Source of the DNA: JAEUMG01 sp046349315
GTDB lineage: Bacteria; Pseudomonadota; Alphaproteobacteria; Rhizobiales; Aestuariivirgaceae
DNA length: 64,000 bases
Reading direction: 5' to 3'
Assembly: GCA_046349315.1 (NCBI GenBank)
Contig: JAXMCQ010000018.1
Span: forward strand, 62,001 to 126,000
In this document: piece by piece, positions 52,406 to 60,642 of the stretch
Position numbering within the stretch: position 1 is the stretch's first letter
How the letters are laid out: each line of letters starts with the position of its first letter
Program-made: the position numbers and the translations under genes
The notes under the pieces: generated by a model
What the model was told of the DNA's origin: nothing
Databases searched by the model: none
What the model saw: only the letters and a program-made list of their open reading frames with translations

Positions 52406-53587
52406 CTAAGAGGAACCCACCGTGCTCTCAAGTCCTCGTTTCAGCAAGGAGCGGGCAATAATGAGGCGCTGGATCTCGCTGGTGCCCTCCCAGATGCGAT
52501 CGACCCTGACCTCACGCAAGAATCGCTCTGCCACATTTTCGCGCATGTAGCCCCGCCCGCCGAAAATTTGGACGGCACGATCGGCCACCCGGAAGGCGGC
52601 CTCGGAAGCAAAAAGCTTGGCAAGCGAGCAGCGCGCATGGAGCGACTTCAAATCCTCGCCGCGGTCATGCGCGTCGGCCGCTTCATAGGTCATCAATCGA
52701 GAGGCGTGAAGGTCGGTGACGCAGTCGGCGAGCATCGCCTGGATCATCTGGTAATTGGCGATCGGCTCGCCCGAAACTACACGCGTTTTGGCGAATTCGC
52801 TCGCTTCTTCGATGAGCCGCGCCATGGCCCCGCAGCAGCGCGCCGCGATCATCAGGCGCTCGCGGCGGAACCAGGCATGGGTGAAACTCATGCCGTCGCC
52901 TTCCTCGCCGATGCGATCGGCAACCGGTATCTTCACATCGGTGAAAGTAACAATCGGGTGATGATGGTCGTAAGTATGGGTGTAGAGCGGCGAGCGCTTG
53001 ATGGCGACGCCCGGCGCATCGATCGGACAGAAGAACAGGCAATGCGCGCCATCGTTTTCGCCGCCCTTGATGCGGGCCTGGACGACCATGTGACTGGCGT
53101 GATTGAAGCTCGTGACATGCCATTTCTCGGCATTGATCACGTAAGTGTTACCACGCCGCTCGGCGGTTGCTTCTATGGCGGCAGGGTCTGAGCCCGCATT
53201 CTCTTCGGTGATCGCGTAGCACAGATGCACCTCGCCGCGGGTGACGGGAAGGATAAACCGCTTGAGCTGGTCCTCATTGCAGGCTTCGAACATCCAGCTT
53301 TGCGCTTCCGCGTAGCACCAGCCCAGCGCATTGGTGACGCGGCCGAACTGTTCGACAATGGCCACTTGCGTGAGGATCGGCAAAGAAAGCCCACCGAGCG
53401 CTTTTGGCGTATCCATGAGGGTAAGGCCATTATCGATCGCCCAGCGCTCATGTGCATGCCGCGTCGCATCGGGAATGCGGCCCTCATTCATCTCCGCTTC
53501 GAGTTCAAGCGGCTGCAGTTCTTTCGTCGCGAAGGCGCGTGCCTTGTCGCGCCATTGGATGGCGTCGGCCGGAAGCGTGAAACTCAT
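52406..53587 (-). CDS. Acyl-CoA dehydrogenase family protein
   Basis: A 393-aa FAD-dependent dehydrogenase. Motifs are CYAITEENAGSDPAAIEATA, NAEKWHVTSF, QIFGGRGYMRENVAERFLR and RIWEGTSEIQRLIIARSL. Here the C-terminal loop keeps the catalytic Glu (WEGTSE), unlike the enzyme at 3895-5052. It is the last gene of a methyltransferase-TetR-dehydrogenase operon; its start overlaps the TetR stop by 4 bp. The substrate is unknown; context suggests an organic acid-CoA derived from whatever the neighbouring importer brings in. Confidence 0.92.
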   Translation of the reverse strand: MSFTLPADAIQWRDKARAFATKELQPLELEAEMNEGRIPDATRHAHERWAIDNGLTLMDTPKALGGLSLPILTQVAIVEQFGRVTNALGWCYAEAQSWMFEACNEDQLKRFILPVTRGEVHLCYAITEENAGSDPAAIEATAERRGNTYVINAEKWHVTSFNHASHMVVQARIKGGENDGAHCLFFCPIDAPGVAIKRSPLYTHTYDHHHPIVTFTDVKIPVADRIGEEGDGMSFTHAWFRRERLMIAARCCGAMARLIEEASEFAKTRVVSGEPIANYQMIQAMLADCVTDLHASRLMTYEAADAHDRGEDLKSLHARCSLAKLFASEAAFRVADRAVQIFGGRGYMRENVAERFLREVRVDRIWEGTSEIQRLIIARSLLKRGLESTVGSS

Positions 53588-54240
53588 GATTTCTTCTCGT
53601 TGAAATGCTTTGGAAACAGCGCGGCAAGGCAGACGCGAATGGTGCGCCGCGCCTCCGCGGCACTCACCTGCGCCTCTATGCCGGCATTGGCGGTGACGAC
53701 GCCGAGCCAGAGGCCTTCGCCCATCGATTCAAGCCCGCGTGTGATGCCCACGGGCTCATAGCCGTATTCTCCCTCCGCGATGATCTGCGCGCATAATTGC
53801 CGCAAGGCTTCCGAATGTTCCGCGTCATAGGCCGCGCAATATTCCTGATATGTCGGCCGGCCTTGCGTCTCGCCCCAGAAGCCGATCCAGGCCGCAAGCT
53901 TCGTCGGCGTGAACACTGAGTCATCGAAATCGGCCATCAGCACGGCTTCGAGCTGGTCGGATGCGCGAGTGCCCGCCGCGGCCATCGCCGCCTTCCAATT
54001 GCGCGCATACTCATCGGCGAGATAGGCAAGCGATGCGGCAAGGAGCTTCTCCTTGCTTTCGAAATGGAAATTGATGATCCCAACCGATAGTCCCGCTGCC
54101 TTGGCGACATCGGCGACGGTCAGCGAGGCATAGCCGCGCTGCGCCAGGACCTGGATGGTGGCATCAATCAATTGCTGCCGGCGGACATCTTTGGACGCCT
54201 TGCGTCCTTGCGACTGTTGCGTCGCGTCGAGCGAAGCCAT
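53584..54240 (-). CDS. TetR-family repressor (BetI-like)
   Basis: A 218-aa repressor. The N-terminal HTH is RRQQLIDATIQVLAQRGYAS, LTVADVAKAAGLSVGIINFHF and ESKEKLLAASL; this spacing and the NFHF/K sequence resemble BetI, the choline-responsive repressor. The C-terminal ligand domain (WIGFWGETQGRPTYQEYCAAYD) also follows BetI. The frame opens at 54318 inside the methyltransferase, but ATG 54240 lies just after that gene's stop (54243). It probably binds the ATTGAACCGG palindromes at 52386 and 55087. Confidence 0.88.
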   Translation of the reverse strand: MASLDATQQSQGRKASKDVRRQQLIDATIQVLAQRGYASLTVADVAKAAGLSVGIINFHFESKEKLLAASLAYLADEYARNWKAAMAAAGTRASDQLEAVLMADFDDSVFTPTKLAAWIGFWGETQGRPTYQEYCAAYDAEHSEALRQLCAQIIAEGEYGYEPVGITRGLESMGEGLWLGVVTANAGIEAQVSAAEARRTIRVCLAALFPKHFNEKKS

Positions 54241-54242
54241 GG

Positions 54243-55034
54243 CTATGCGGGTTTGCGCCCCCTCACATGCGTTGGGCAATGCTCGCCGCTGTCGAGGACG
54301 ACAAGCATCTTGGTCCATATTTCGATATTGTGATCGACGAAATCCTTGCCCAGCTTCTCGACCGAGGATTTGTAGAGCGGGCCCGACATCGCCTCAAGCT
54401 CATGGCGCGCCGTCTCGCGATACCAGCCATTGCGGCTGTCGATCCTAATGTCGGTGAAGCCGGCCTTTACCATTGCATCGCGATAGCGCTCGGGCGAGGC
54501 CATGCCGAAATCGAGCCCTTCGGCGATGATATACTCGCGCATTTCCGGGGTCGGCGGTCCGTCATGGCCGATCAGCCAGTCTGACGCGGTGAACCATCCG
54601 TTGGGTTTGAGTACCCGGAAGGCGTCGGTCATGAGCGTGTGCTTGTCCGGGATATGGACGATCGCATCCTTGCTGAACACGATGTCGAAACTATCAGGAT
54701 CGAAGGGCAGGGGACCGGGCTTGACCTTGATGAAGTCGGTGCGGTCTTTGACGCCTTTTGCGACGGCGCGTTGCTTCGCCGTGTTGATGACGGTGTCCTC
54801 GACATCGATGCCGGTGACGAAGCCGGCCTTCTTCGTTTCGACGAGGTAGAAATCCGCGCCACCCACGCCGCAGCCGATATCGAGCACCGACTTGCCGGCG
54901 AAATCGATGCCGGCAACGACCCGGCCCACTTCATCGGCACCGCCTGGCGATAGCCAGCCTTCGCCCCACACGGTTTCCAGCATGCCGATCATCTGGCCCG
55001 TGTAGAGTTCGCCGCTCCCGTGCTCCGCCGTCAT
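54243..55034 (-). CDS. SAM-dependent methyltransferase (phosphoethanolamine N-methyltransferase-like)
   Basis: A 263-aa class I methyltransferase. Motif I is VLDIGCGVGGADFYLV, with the acidic GIDVED after it, motif II is FDIVFSKDAIVHIPDK and motif III VLKPNGWFTASDW. The preceding VWGEGWLSPGG and this motif set closely resemble the second domain of eukaryotic phosphoethanolamine N-methyltransferases. This suggests methylation of a nitrogenous substrate, possibly toward choline or betaine; that is inference. First gene of a three-gene operon with the TetR repressor and a dehydrogenase. Confidence 0.85.
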   Translation of the reverse strand: MTAEHGSGELYTGQMIGMLETVWGEGWLSPGGADEVGRVVAGIDFAGKSVLDIGCGVGGADFYLVETKKAGFVTGIDVEDTVINTAKQRAVAKGVKDRTDFIKVKPGPLPFDPDSFDIVFSKDAIVHIPDKHTLMTDAFRVLKPNGWFTASDWLIGHDGPPTPEMREYIIAEGLDFGMASPERYRDAMVKAGFTDIRIDSRNGWYRETARHELEAMSGPLYKSSVEKLGKDFVDHNIEIWTKMLVVLDSGEHCPTHVRGRKPA

Positions 55035-55086
55035 CCGTTAACTCCGTCCCCGACCAGGGTTCCGGCGGGGCGCTATACAATGTGAG

Positions 55087-55106
55087 AATTGAACCGGAGT
55101 TCAAGT
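55087..55106. promoter_or_regulatory. Palindromic operator upstream of the methyltransferase operon
   Basis: AATTGAACCGGAGTTCAAGT, with arms TTGAA/TTCAA six apart, lies 53-72 bp before the methyltransferase start and overlaps a possible -35 (TTGAAC on the minus strand). It shares ATTGAACCGG..TTCAA with the potF site. Confidence 0.65.
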
Positions 55107-55139
55107 ACCTAATATGCGGTTTTGAGGTGAATTCCGGCT

Positions 55140-56333
55140 TTAGTTAGGCTTCGAACGGCGCATCCATGAGGCGAAGCGATCCATCGCCTCGGTGAGCTTG
55201 GCCGGATCGCGCAGGAAGCACATGCGGAGGAATCCCTCACCCCCCGGACCGAAAGTCGCACCCGGCGCGAAGCCAACCCCCGCTTCGTCGATGATCCGCA
55301 AGGTTGTGGCGAGCGAGTCCTTCATGCCCTCGACCGCGAAGAAGAGATAGAACGCGCCGGGCGGCGGCTCGAAGCGGATGCCTTCGATCTCGCTGAGCTT
55401 GGCGCAGACGAGGTCGCGATTGGTCCGCGCCTTTGCGACCTGTTCGGCGATAAAGCCTTCGCCATGATCGAGCGCCGCAGCGCAGCCGACCTGCAAGAAG
55501 GCGGCCGTGCCGCTGGTGTTGTACTGGATGATGCGCTCGATCGGCGAAGCGAGCTCCTTTGGGGCCTGCAGCCAGCCAACCCGCCAGCCGGTCATCGCCC
55601 AGTTTTTGGAGAAGGTATTGGCGAGCAATAGCCGCTCTTCGGTGTCGCAAATGTCGAGGAACGATGGCGCGCGCGCCCCTTCGCCGCCGGCATAGTAAAA
55701 GCGCGCATAGACTTCATCGCCGACGATCCATAAGCCCCGTTTGCGGCATTCATCACGCACCGCAATCAGTTCATCGAGGCTTGCTGTCCAGCCCACCGGA
55801 TTGGACGGGGAGTTGATGACGATTGCCTTGGTCTTCGGGGTGATCGCAGCGAACAACCGGTCGAGATCGAGGTGCCATTTGCCATTGGCGAAGTCCATCG
55901 CCACTTCCCGCGGACGCGAGCCCTGCAGGCGCATCGGCCCGGCATAATTGGGCCAGGCCGGGGTCGGCAGGATGATCTCGTCATCCTCGCCGGCGATCAT
56001 CTGGATGATGGTCTGGATCGCCTGCATGCCGCCGCCGGTCACGAAGAAGTTCTCTGGCGAGAATTCGCGGCCGTAATGGCGGCTATGATAGCGCGCCAGG
56101 GCTTCGCGCAAGGGTGGTATGCCGCGCTGCCAAGTGTAGAACGTGTCGCCCCTGAGCAGGCTCTCGATCGCCGGCCGGCAGAAGGCCTCGGGCGTCGGCA
56201 CATTGCCTTCGCCGGCCCAGACCGGGATGACGTCAGGCCGCCCGAAGCCGCGATTGACGGCGACGATGATCCCCGAATCGGGCTCTTCGCGCGACTGGCG
56301 GGTGATCGACTGAAGCAGGTCCTGGGCGTTCAC
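55140..56333 (-). CDS. Pyridoxal phosphate-dependent aminotransferase, class I/II
   Basis: A 397-aa fold-type I aminotransferase. The PLP lysine is K243 in NTFSKNWAMTGWRVGW, with D206 and Y209 in GDEVYARF, and the substrate loop INSPSNPVGW. GTG at 56333 with GAGG upstream gives the usual length; the frame to 56378 would run into the mscL terminator. The substrate cannot be assigned; it is nearest in style to the aspartate/aromatic group. Confidence 0.9.
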   Translation of the reverse strand: MNAQDLLQSITRQSREEPDSGIIVAVNRGFGRPDVIPVWAGEGNVPTPEAFCRPAIESLLRGDTFYTWQRGIPPLREALARYHSRHYGREFSPENFFVTGGGMQAIQTIIQMIAGEDDEIILPTPAWPNYAGPMRLQGSRPREVAMDFANGKWHLDLDRLFAAITPKTKAIVINSPSNPVGWTASLDELIAVRDECRKRGLWIVGDEVYARFYYAGGEGARAPSFLDICDTEERLLLANTFSKNWAMTGWRVGWLQAPKELASPIERIIQYNTSGTAAFLQVGCAAALDHGEGFIAEQVAKARTNRDLVCAKLSEIEGIRFEPPPGAFYLFFAVEGMKDSLATTLRIIDEAGVGFAPGATFGPGGEGFLRMCFLRDPAKLTEAMDRFASWMRRSKPN

Positions 56334-56352
56334 GGGGCAATCCTCGAGCGGC

Positions 56353-56384
56353 AAAACAAAACCCAGGTGCCGGAGCACCCGGGT
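56353..56384 (-). terminator. Rho-independent terminator of mscL
   Basis: On the minus strand ACCCGGGTGC-TCCG-GCACCTGGGT (10 pairs with one G-T) followed by TTTGTTTT. It begins 22 nt after the mscL stop and ends only 20 nt before the aminotransferase GTG. Confidence 0.9.
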
Positions 56385-56406
56385 CGGTTAGGCAATAGAC
56401 CCAAGC

Positions 56407-56814
56407 CTACTTGTTCTTCAACAGGTCGCGGATTTCCGTCAGGAGCTTGTCCGTCGTTGACGGCGCCGGCGGCGGCGCCGGTTCGCTGCGGCGGATTGTG
56501 TTTGCAGCCTTGACCAGCATGAACAGGATCCAGGCGACGATCAGGAAATTGATGAGCACGGTGATGAAATTGCCATAGGCGAAGACGGCGCCCTGCTCCT
56601 TGGCCCCGGCCAGGTTGGTTGCCGTCACCTTCGACGACAAGCCAAGGAAGTAATTGCTGAAATCGAGCCCGCCGAAGACCGCCCCGATGATTGGCATGAT
56701 GAGATCGTCGACGATCGACGTGACGATCCGGCTGAAGGCAAGGCCGATGATCACGCCGATGGCGAGATCGAACGCATTACCCTTGAAGGCGAAACTCCTG
56801 AATTCTTTCCACAT
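56407..56814 (-). CDS. mscL: Large-conductance mechanosensitive channel MscL
   Basis: A 135-aa channel of two membrane helices that opens on hypo-osmotic stress. The signature [20 protein letters not shown] is present, with [20 protein letters not shown] in the loop and [16 protein letters not shown] as helix 2. The charged C-terminal helix ends [15 protein letters not shown] 56814 follows GGAGGGG by 7 nt; the frame to 56874 is not needed. Confidence 0.95.
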   Translation of the reverse strand: MWKEFRSFAFKGNAFDLAIGVIIGLAFSRIVTSIVDDLIMPIIGAVFGGLDFSNYFLGLSSKVTATNLAGAKEQGAVFAYGNFITVLINFLIVAWILFMLVKAANTIRRSEPAPPPAPSTTDKLLTEIRDLLKNK

Positions 56815-56958
56815 GCTGTGACCCCTCCGCTCTGTCCGGCCGCCTCCGCCCCCGGCGCAGCCATTTTGATTCATTACAACAGCGCGGGCGCCAGAAAAAG
56901 CCGGGATTCAACGACGGGTTGAACCTTCGGCTACTGGACCCGGCCGCTCAGCGGGTGA

Positions 56959-59900
56959 ATGATAGCCTCTGCCATGCTCGATAGCTGGACAGTTTTGTTT
57001 GCGGGCCTGTTTTACGTAAGCCTGCTCTTCGTCGTCGCGACCTGGGGCGATCGCCTCGCCAAGCGTCGCGAAAGCGGCGTTTGGGGCCCGCTGACCTACG
57101 CCCTGTCGCTCGGCGTCTACTGCACCTCCTGGACCTATTTTGGCAGCGTCGGCCTTGCCGCGCGCTCGGGCTTCGACTTCCTGCCGATCTATCTTGGACC
57201 CATCCTGGTCTTCGTCTTCGGCCGGCCCCTGCTGCAGCGCATGGTCGACCTCGCCAAGCGGCAGAACATTACCTCGATCGCCGACTTCATTGCCGCGCGC
57301 TATGGCAAGAGCGAGGTCCTGGGTGTGCTGGTGACGCTCATTGCCGTGATCGGCATCGTCCCTTACATCTCCATCCAGTTGAAGGCGGTCTCCTTCTCGA
57401 TCGAGACCTTGATCGCGCCCGGCGCCATCAGCCCTTTCAACACGCCGGCCCAGGACCTGGCCTTCCTCGTCGCCGTCGCCATGGCCGCCTTCGCGATCCT
57501 GTTCGGTACGCGCCATATCGATACGACCGAACATCAGCACGGCATGATGCTGGCGATCGCGGTTGAATCGATCGTCAAATTGATCGCCTTCGTGGCGGTC
57601 GGCGCTTTCGTCACCTTCATCTTTGCCGGAGGCCCGGCGGCCCTCTACGAGGCCGCGGCCGCAAGACCCGAAATATCCGGTCTATTCTCGCAAGGTCTCG
57701 ATGGCGGGCGCTGGATCACCATGACCTTGCTCGCCATGTTCGCGATCATACTATTGCCGCGCCAGTTCCATGTGGCGGTTGTCGAGAATGCCGGGCGCGC
57801 CGATCTGCGTCGTGCCGCCTGGCTGTTCCCGCTCTATCTCGTCGCGATCAACATTTTCGTCGTGCCGATCGCCGTCGCGGGCTTGCTGTTCTTAGGTCCC
57901 GGCACCACCGATGCCGATACTTTTGTTCTGGCCTTGCCGATCGCCGCCGGCAGCAAGACCATTGCGCTGGTCGCCTTTCTCGGCGGCCTTTCGGCCTCGA
58001 CTGCCATGGTCATCGTCGAAACCGTCGCATTGTCGATCATGGTCTGCAACAACATCGTCGTGCCGATCCTGGTACGCCGGCGCCCTGAACGCAGCCATGC
58101 GCTCGAAGACATGGGTCGACGGCTGATAGCGGTGCGCCGTTGGGCGATTGTTTCAATCCTGCTCCTGGCTTACAGCTACTACCGGATGATCGGCTCGAGC
58201 GCCGCTCTGGCGCAAACGGGCCTCATTTCCTTCGCTGCGGTCGCGCAATTTGCCCCAGCTTTGCTCGTCGGCCTTGTCTGGAAGCGCGCCACCGCGCGCG
58301 GCGCCAAAATGGGCCTCATCGCAGGCTTCGCGATCTGGATCTACACGCTGCTGTTGCCCTCCTTCGCCGATGCCGGCTGGATCGGCGCCGGCTTTGTCGA
58401 AGAAGGGCCGCTTGGCCTTGCCGCACTGAAGCCTCGCACGCTGTTCTATCTCGAGTTCGATCATCTGACCCATGGCGTGATCTGGAGCCTTGGCGTCAAT
58501 CTTGCCTGCCTTATCGGCTTCTCGCTCATGCGCCAGCCGACCTCGATCGAGCGCATCCAGGCGGAAGCCTTCGTGCCGCATGATCTTCCCGCACCGACCG
58601 CCTCAAGCTTCCGGATCGGCCGCCCGGCCGTCACCATCGGCCAGCTCGAAACGACGGTGGCGCGCTATCTCGGCGAGGAACGCACCAGCCGTGCCTTCGC
58701 CGAACACGCAGCCGAGCGCGGTCTCGATTTCGATCCCAATTCCGGCGCCGATGTGAGGACCGTTCGTTTCGCCGAGCATTTGCTGGCGAGCGCCATCGGC
58801 CCGGCCTCGTCCCGCCTGGTGATGGCCTTGCTTCTCGAACGCCACTCCAAGAATGCGCGCTCTGCAGTCAAATTGCTCGACGATGCTTCGGCGGCGATCC
58901 AGTATAATCGCGACCTCCTGCAATCGGCCATCGACAATGTTCGGCAGGGCATCGCCGTGTTCGATCGCGAGCATGAACTGACCTGCTGGAACAGGCAGTT
59001 CCGCCTGCTTCTGTCATTGCCGCCGGAAGTTGCTCGATTGGGTACGCGCCTCGAGGATGTTGTCGCCGCCGCGCTCGCCAACGCAAACTACCCGGCAGAC
59101 GAGATCGAAGCGGCCGTCGCCGATCGCATGGGCAGGGTCGCCCGCGGCCACGAGCCTTTTCGGGAAAAGCTTGATCCAGGCGGCGTCATCGTCGAGATCG
59201 ACAGCAATTCGCTTCCCGATGGCGGCATCGTCATCAGTTTTGCCGACATCACCGATTCCGTGACTTCGGCCGAGGCGCTGATCAGCGCCAATGAGACGCT
59301 TGAACGGCGCGTCGAAGAGCGCACCGCCGAATTGACCCGCCTCAATGCCGAACTCGCCAAGGCCAAGCATCGCGCCGATGATGCCAACCGCGGCAAGACG
59401 CGATTCATTGCCGCTGCCAGTCACGACATTCTCCAGCCGCTCAATGCCGCGCGGCTCTTCACCTCGAGCCTCGTCGATCGCCAGGGCCAGCCCGAGCAGG
59501 GTCAATTGGTGCGCAATATCGATGCTTCGCTCGAAGCGGTTGAGGAAATACTCAACGTCTTGCTCGATATTTCGCGCCTCGATGCCGGTGCGATGAAGCC
59601 CGAGATCAGCGTCTTTCGCATCGATGAATTGCTGCAGGCCCTGGCGCTCGAATTTGCACCCATGGCGCGCGAGCGGGGGCTCGAACTCAAGGTCATGCCG
59701 TGTTCGCTCGCCGTTCGCTCGGACCGAAAACTGCTGCGCCGGATCCTTCAAAATCTTGTCTCGAACGCGATCAAATATACTTCGCAAGGCCGAGTCTTGA
59801 TGGGCTGCCGGCGCGTGGGGCATCAACTTCGCATCGAGGTTCATGACACGGGCTCGGGAATTCCTGAATCGAAGCGCAAGCTCATCTTTCGCGAGTTTGA

Positions 59901-60504
59901 GCGCCTTGCCCAGGATACCACGGCAACGCCGGGTTTAGGGCTAGGCTTGTCGATCGTCGATCGCATCGCGCGCATGCTGAAGCATCCCGTCGGCTTGCGC
60001 TCGGAAGTCGGCAAGGGCAGCGTCTTCACGATCACGCTGCCCGCACTGCCGCCCATTGCGGCGTCCGGCTCATCGCTGGAGGCGCCGAAGCGGACCGGGG
60101 AAAACCGGCTTGCCGGTCTCACCATCCTCGTCATCGACAATGAGCCGGCGATTTTGGCGGGCATGCAGAGCCTGCTCGGCGGTTGGGGCTGCAGCGTGCT
60201 CGTCGCGAAGGGTACCGCGGAGGCCTTGGCGCTGTGGCCCAGTCGCGGCGAGGATGTCGATCTCATCCTTGCCGACTACCATCTCGATGGCGAAGACGGC
60301 CTGAGCCTTATCGATTCGATCAGACGCGTGTCGGCGCGACGCGTTCCGGCGATTCTCATCACCGCCGACCGCTCGCGTCAGGTGCAGGACCTAGCTGCCG
60401 TCCACGACGTGCAATGCCTGCGTAAGCCCTTGCGCCCGGCCTCCTTGCGCGCCGCGATCGGCCATGCCCGCATGCAGGCCGCTGCTGCTGAGGCTGCGGA
60501 ATAA
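56959..60504 (+). CDS. SSS-type transporter/hybrid sensor histidine kinase (CrbS-like)
   Basis: A 1181-aa fusion protein. About residues 1-520 form a sodium:solute symporter-like domain of 12-13 helices (ITSIADFIAARYGKS, LPRQFHVAVVENA). A STAC-like and PAS region follow. HisKA has the unusual H-D-x-x-Q-P-L motif (AAASHDILQPLNAARLF, H822), HATPase NLVSNAIKYTSQ (N936) and a C-terminal receiver with D1106 (ILADYHLDG). This order matches CrbS/NahK-type kinases that sense a carboxylate such as acetate through the transporter domain. The likely partner regulator is the convergent NarL-type gene at 60643. Confidence 0.88.
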   Translation: MIASAMLDSWTVLFAGLFYVSLLFVVATWGDRLAKRRESGVWGPLTYALSLGVYCTSWTYFGSVGLAARSGFDFLPIYLGPILVFVFGRPLLQRMVDLAKRQNITSIADFIAARYGKSEVLGVLVTLIAVIGIVPYISIQLKAVSFSIETLIAPGAISPFNTPAQDLAFLVAVAMAAFAILFGTRHIDTTEHQHGMMLAIAVESIVKLIAFVAVGAFVTFIFAGGPAALYEAAAARPEISGLFSQGLDGGRWITMTLLAMFAIILLPRQFHVAVVENAGRADLRRAAWLFPLYLVAINIFVVPIAVAGLLFLGPGTTDADTFVLALPIAAGSKTIALVAFLGGLSASTAMVIVETVALSIMVCNNIVVPILVRRRPERSHALEDMGRRLIAVRRWAIVSILLLAYSYYRMIGSSAALAQTGLISFAAVAQFAPALLVGLVWKRATARGAKMGLIAGFAIWIYTLLLPSFADAGWIGAGFVEEGPLGLAALKPRTLFYLEFDHLTHGVIWSLGVNLACLIGFSLMRQPTSIERIQAEAFVPHDLPAPTASSFRIGRPAVTIGQLETTVARYLGEERTSRAFAEHAAERGLDFDPNSGADVRTVRFAEHLLASAIGPASSRLVMALLLERHSKNARSAVKLLDDASAAIQYNRDLLQSAIDNVRQGIAVFDREHELTCWNRQFRLLLSLPPEVARLGTRLEDVVAAALANANYPADEIEAAVADRMGRVARGHEPFREKLDPGGVIVEIDSNSLPDGGIVISFADITDSVTSAEALISANETLERRVEERTAELTRLNAELAKAKHRADDANRGKTRFIAAASHDILQPLNAARLFTSSLVDRQGQPEQGQLVRNIDASLEAVEEILNVLLDISRLDAGAMKPEISVFRIDELLQALALEFAPMARERGLELKVMPCSLAVRSDRKLLRRILQNLVSNAIKYTSQGRVLMGCRRVGHQLRIEVHDTGSGIPESKRKLIFREFERLAQDTTATPGLGLGLSIVDRIARMLKHPVGLRSEVGKGSVFTITLPALPPIAASGSSLEAPKRTGENRLAGLTILVIDNEPAILAGMQSLLGGWGCSVLVAKGTAEALALWPSRGEDVDLILADYHLDGEDGLSLIDSIRRVSARRVPAILITADRSRQVQDLAAVHDVQCLRKPLRPASLRAAIGHARMQAAAAEAAE

Positions 60505-60511
60505 GGCTGCA

Positions 60512-60637
60512 TCTCCCTCCCCCTTGTGGGGAGGGTAGGGGTGGGGGTTGCGCTGAACTACATTTGTTACTTCGGTTCCATTGGAAGAACCTTCAGAACC
60601 CCCACCCTTGATCCCTCCCCACAAGGGGGAGGGAGAG
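60512..60637. repeat. Intergenic palindromic repeat, family B copy 2
   Basis: A 126-bp element with end arms CCCTCCCCCTTGTGGGGAGG and CCTCCCCACAAGGGGGAGGG, separated by GGGTGGGGG and CCCCCACCC. It separates the convergent kinase and response-regulator genes. It matches 48071-48193 at both ends, but the central 50 bases differ. Confidence 0.85.
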
Positions 60638-60642
60638 GAACT

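Noticed and set aside
56907..56923. Inverted repeat TTCAAC-GACGG-GTTGAA before the hybrid kinase
   Set aside because: Arms are in the opposite order from the TTGAA-N6-TTCAA operators and are only six bases; too little to call an operator.
48071..60637. Possible CRISPR or insertion sequence at the GC repeat elements
   Set aside because: The repeats are dispersed palindromes without spacers, transposase genes or target duplications that I can see.
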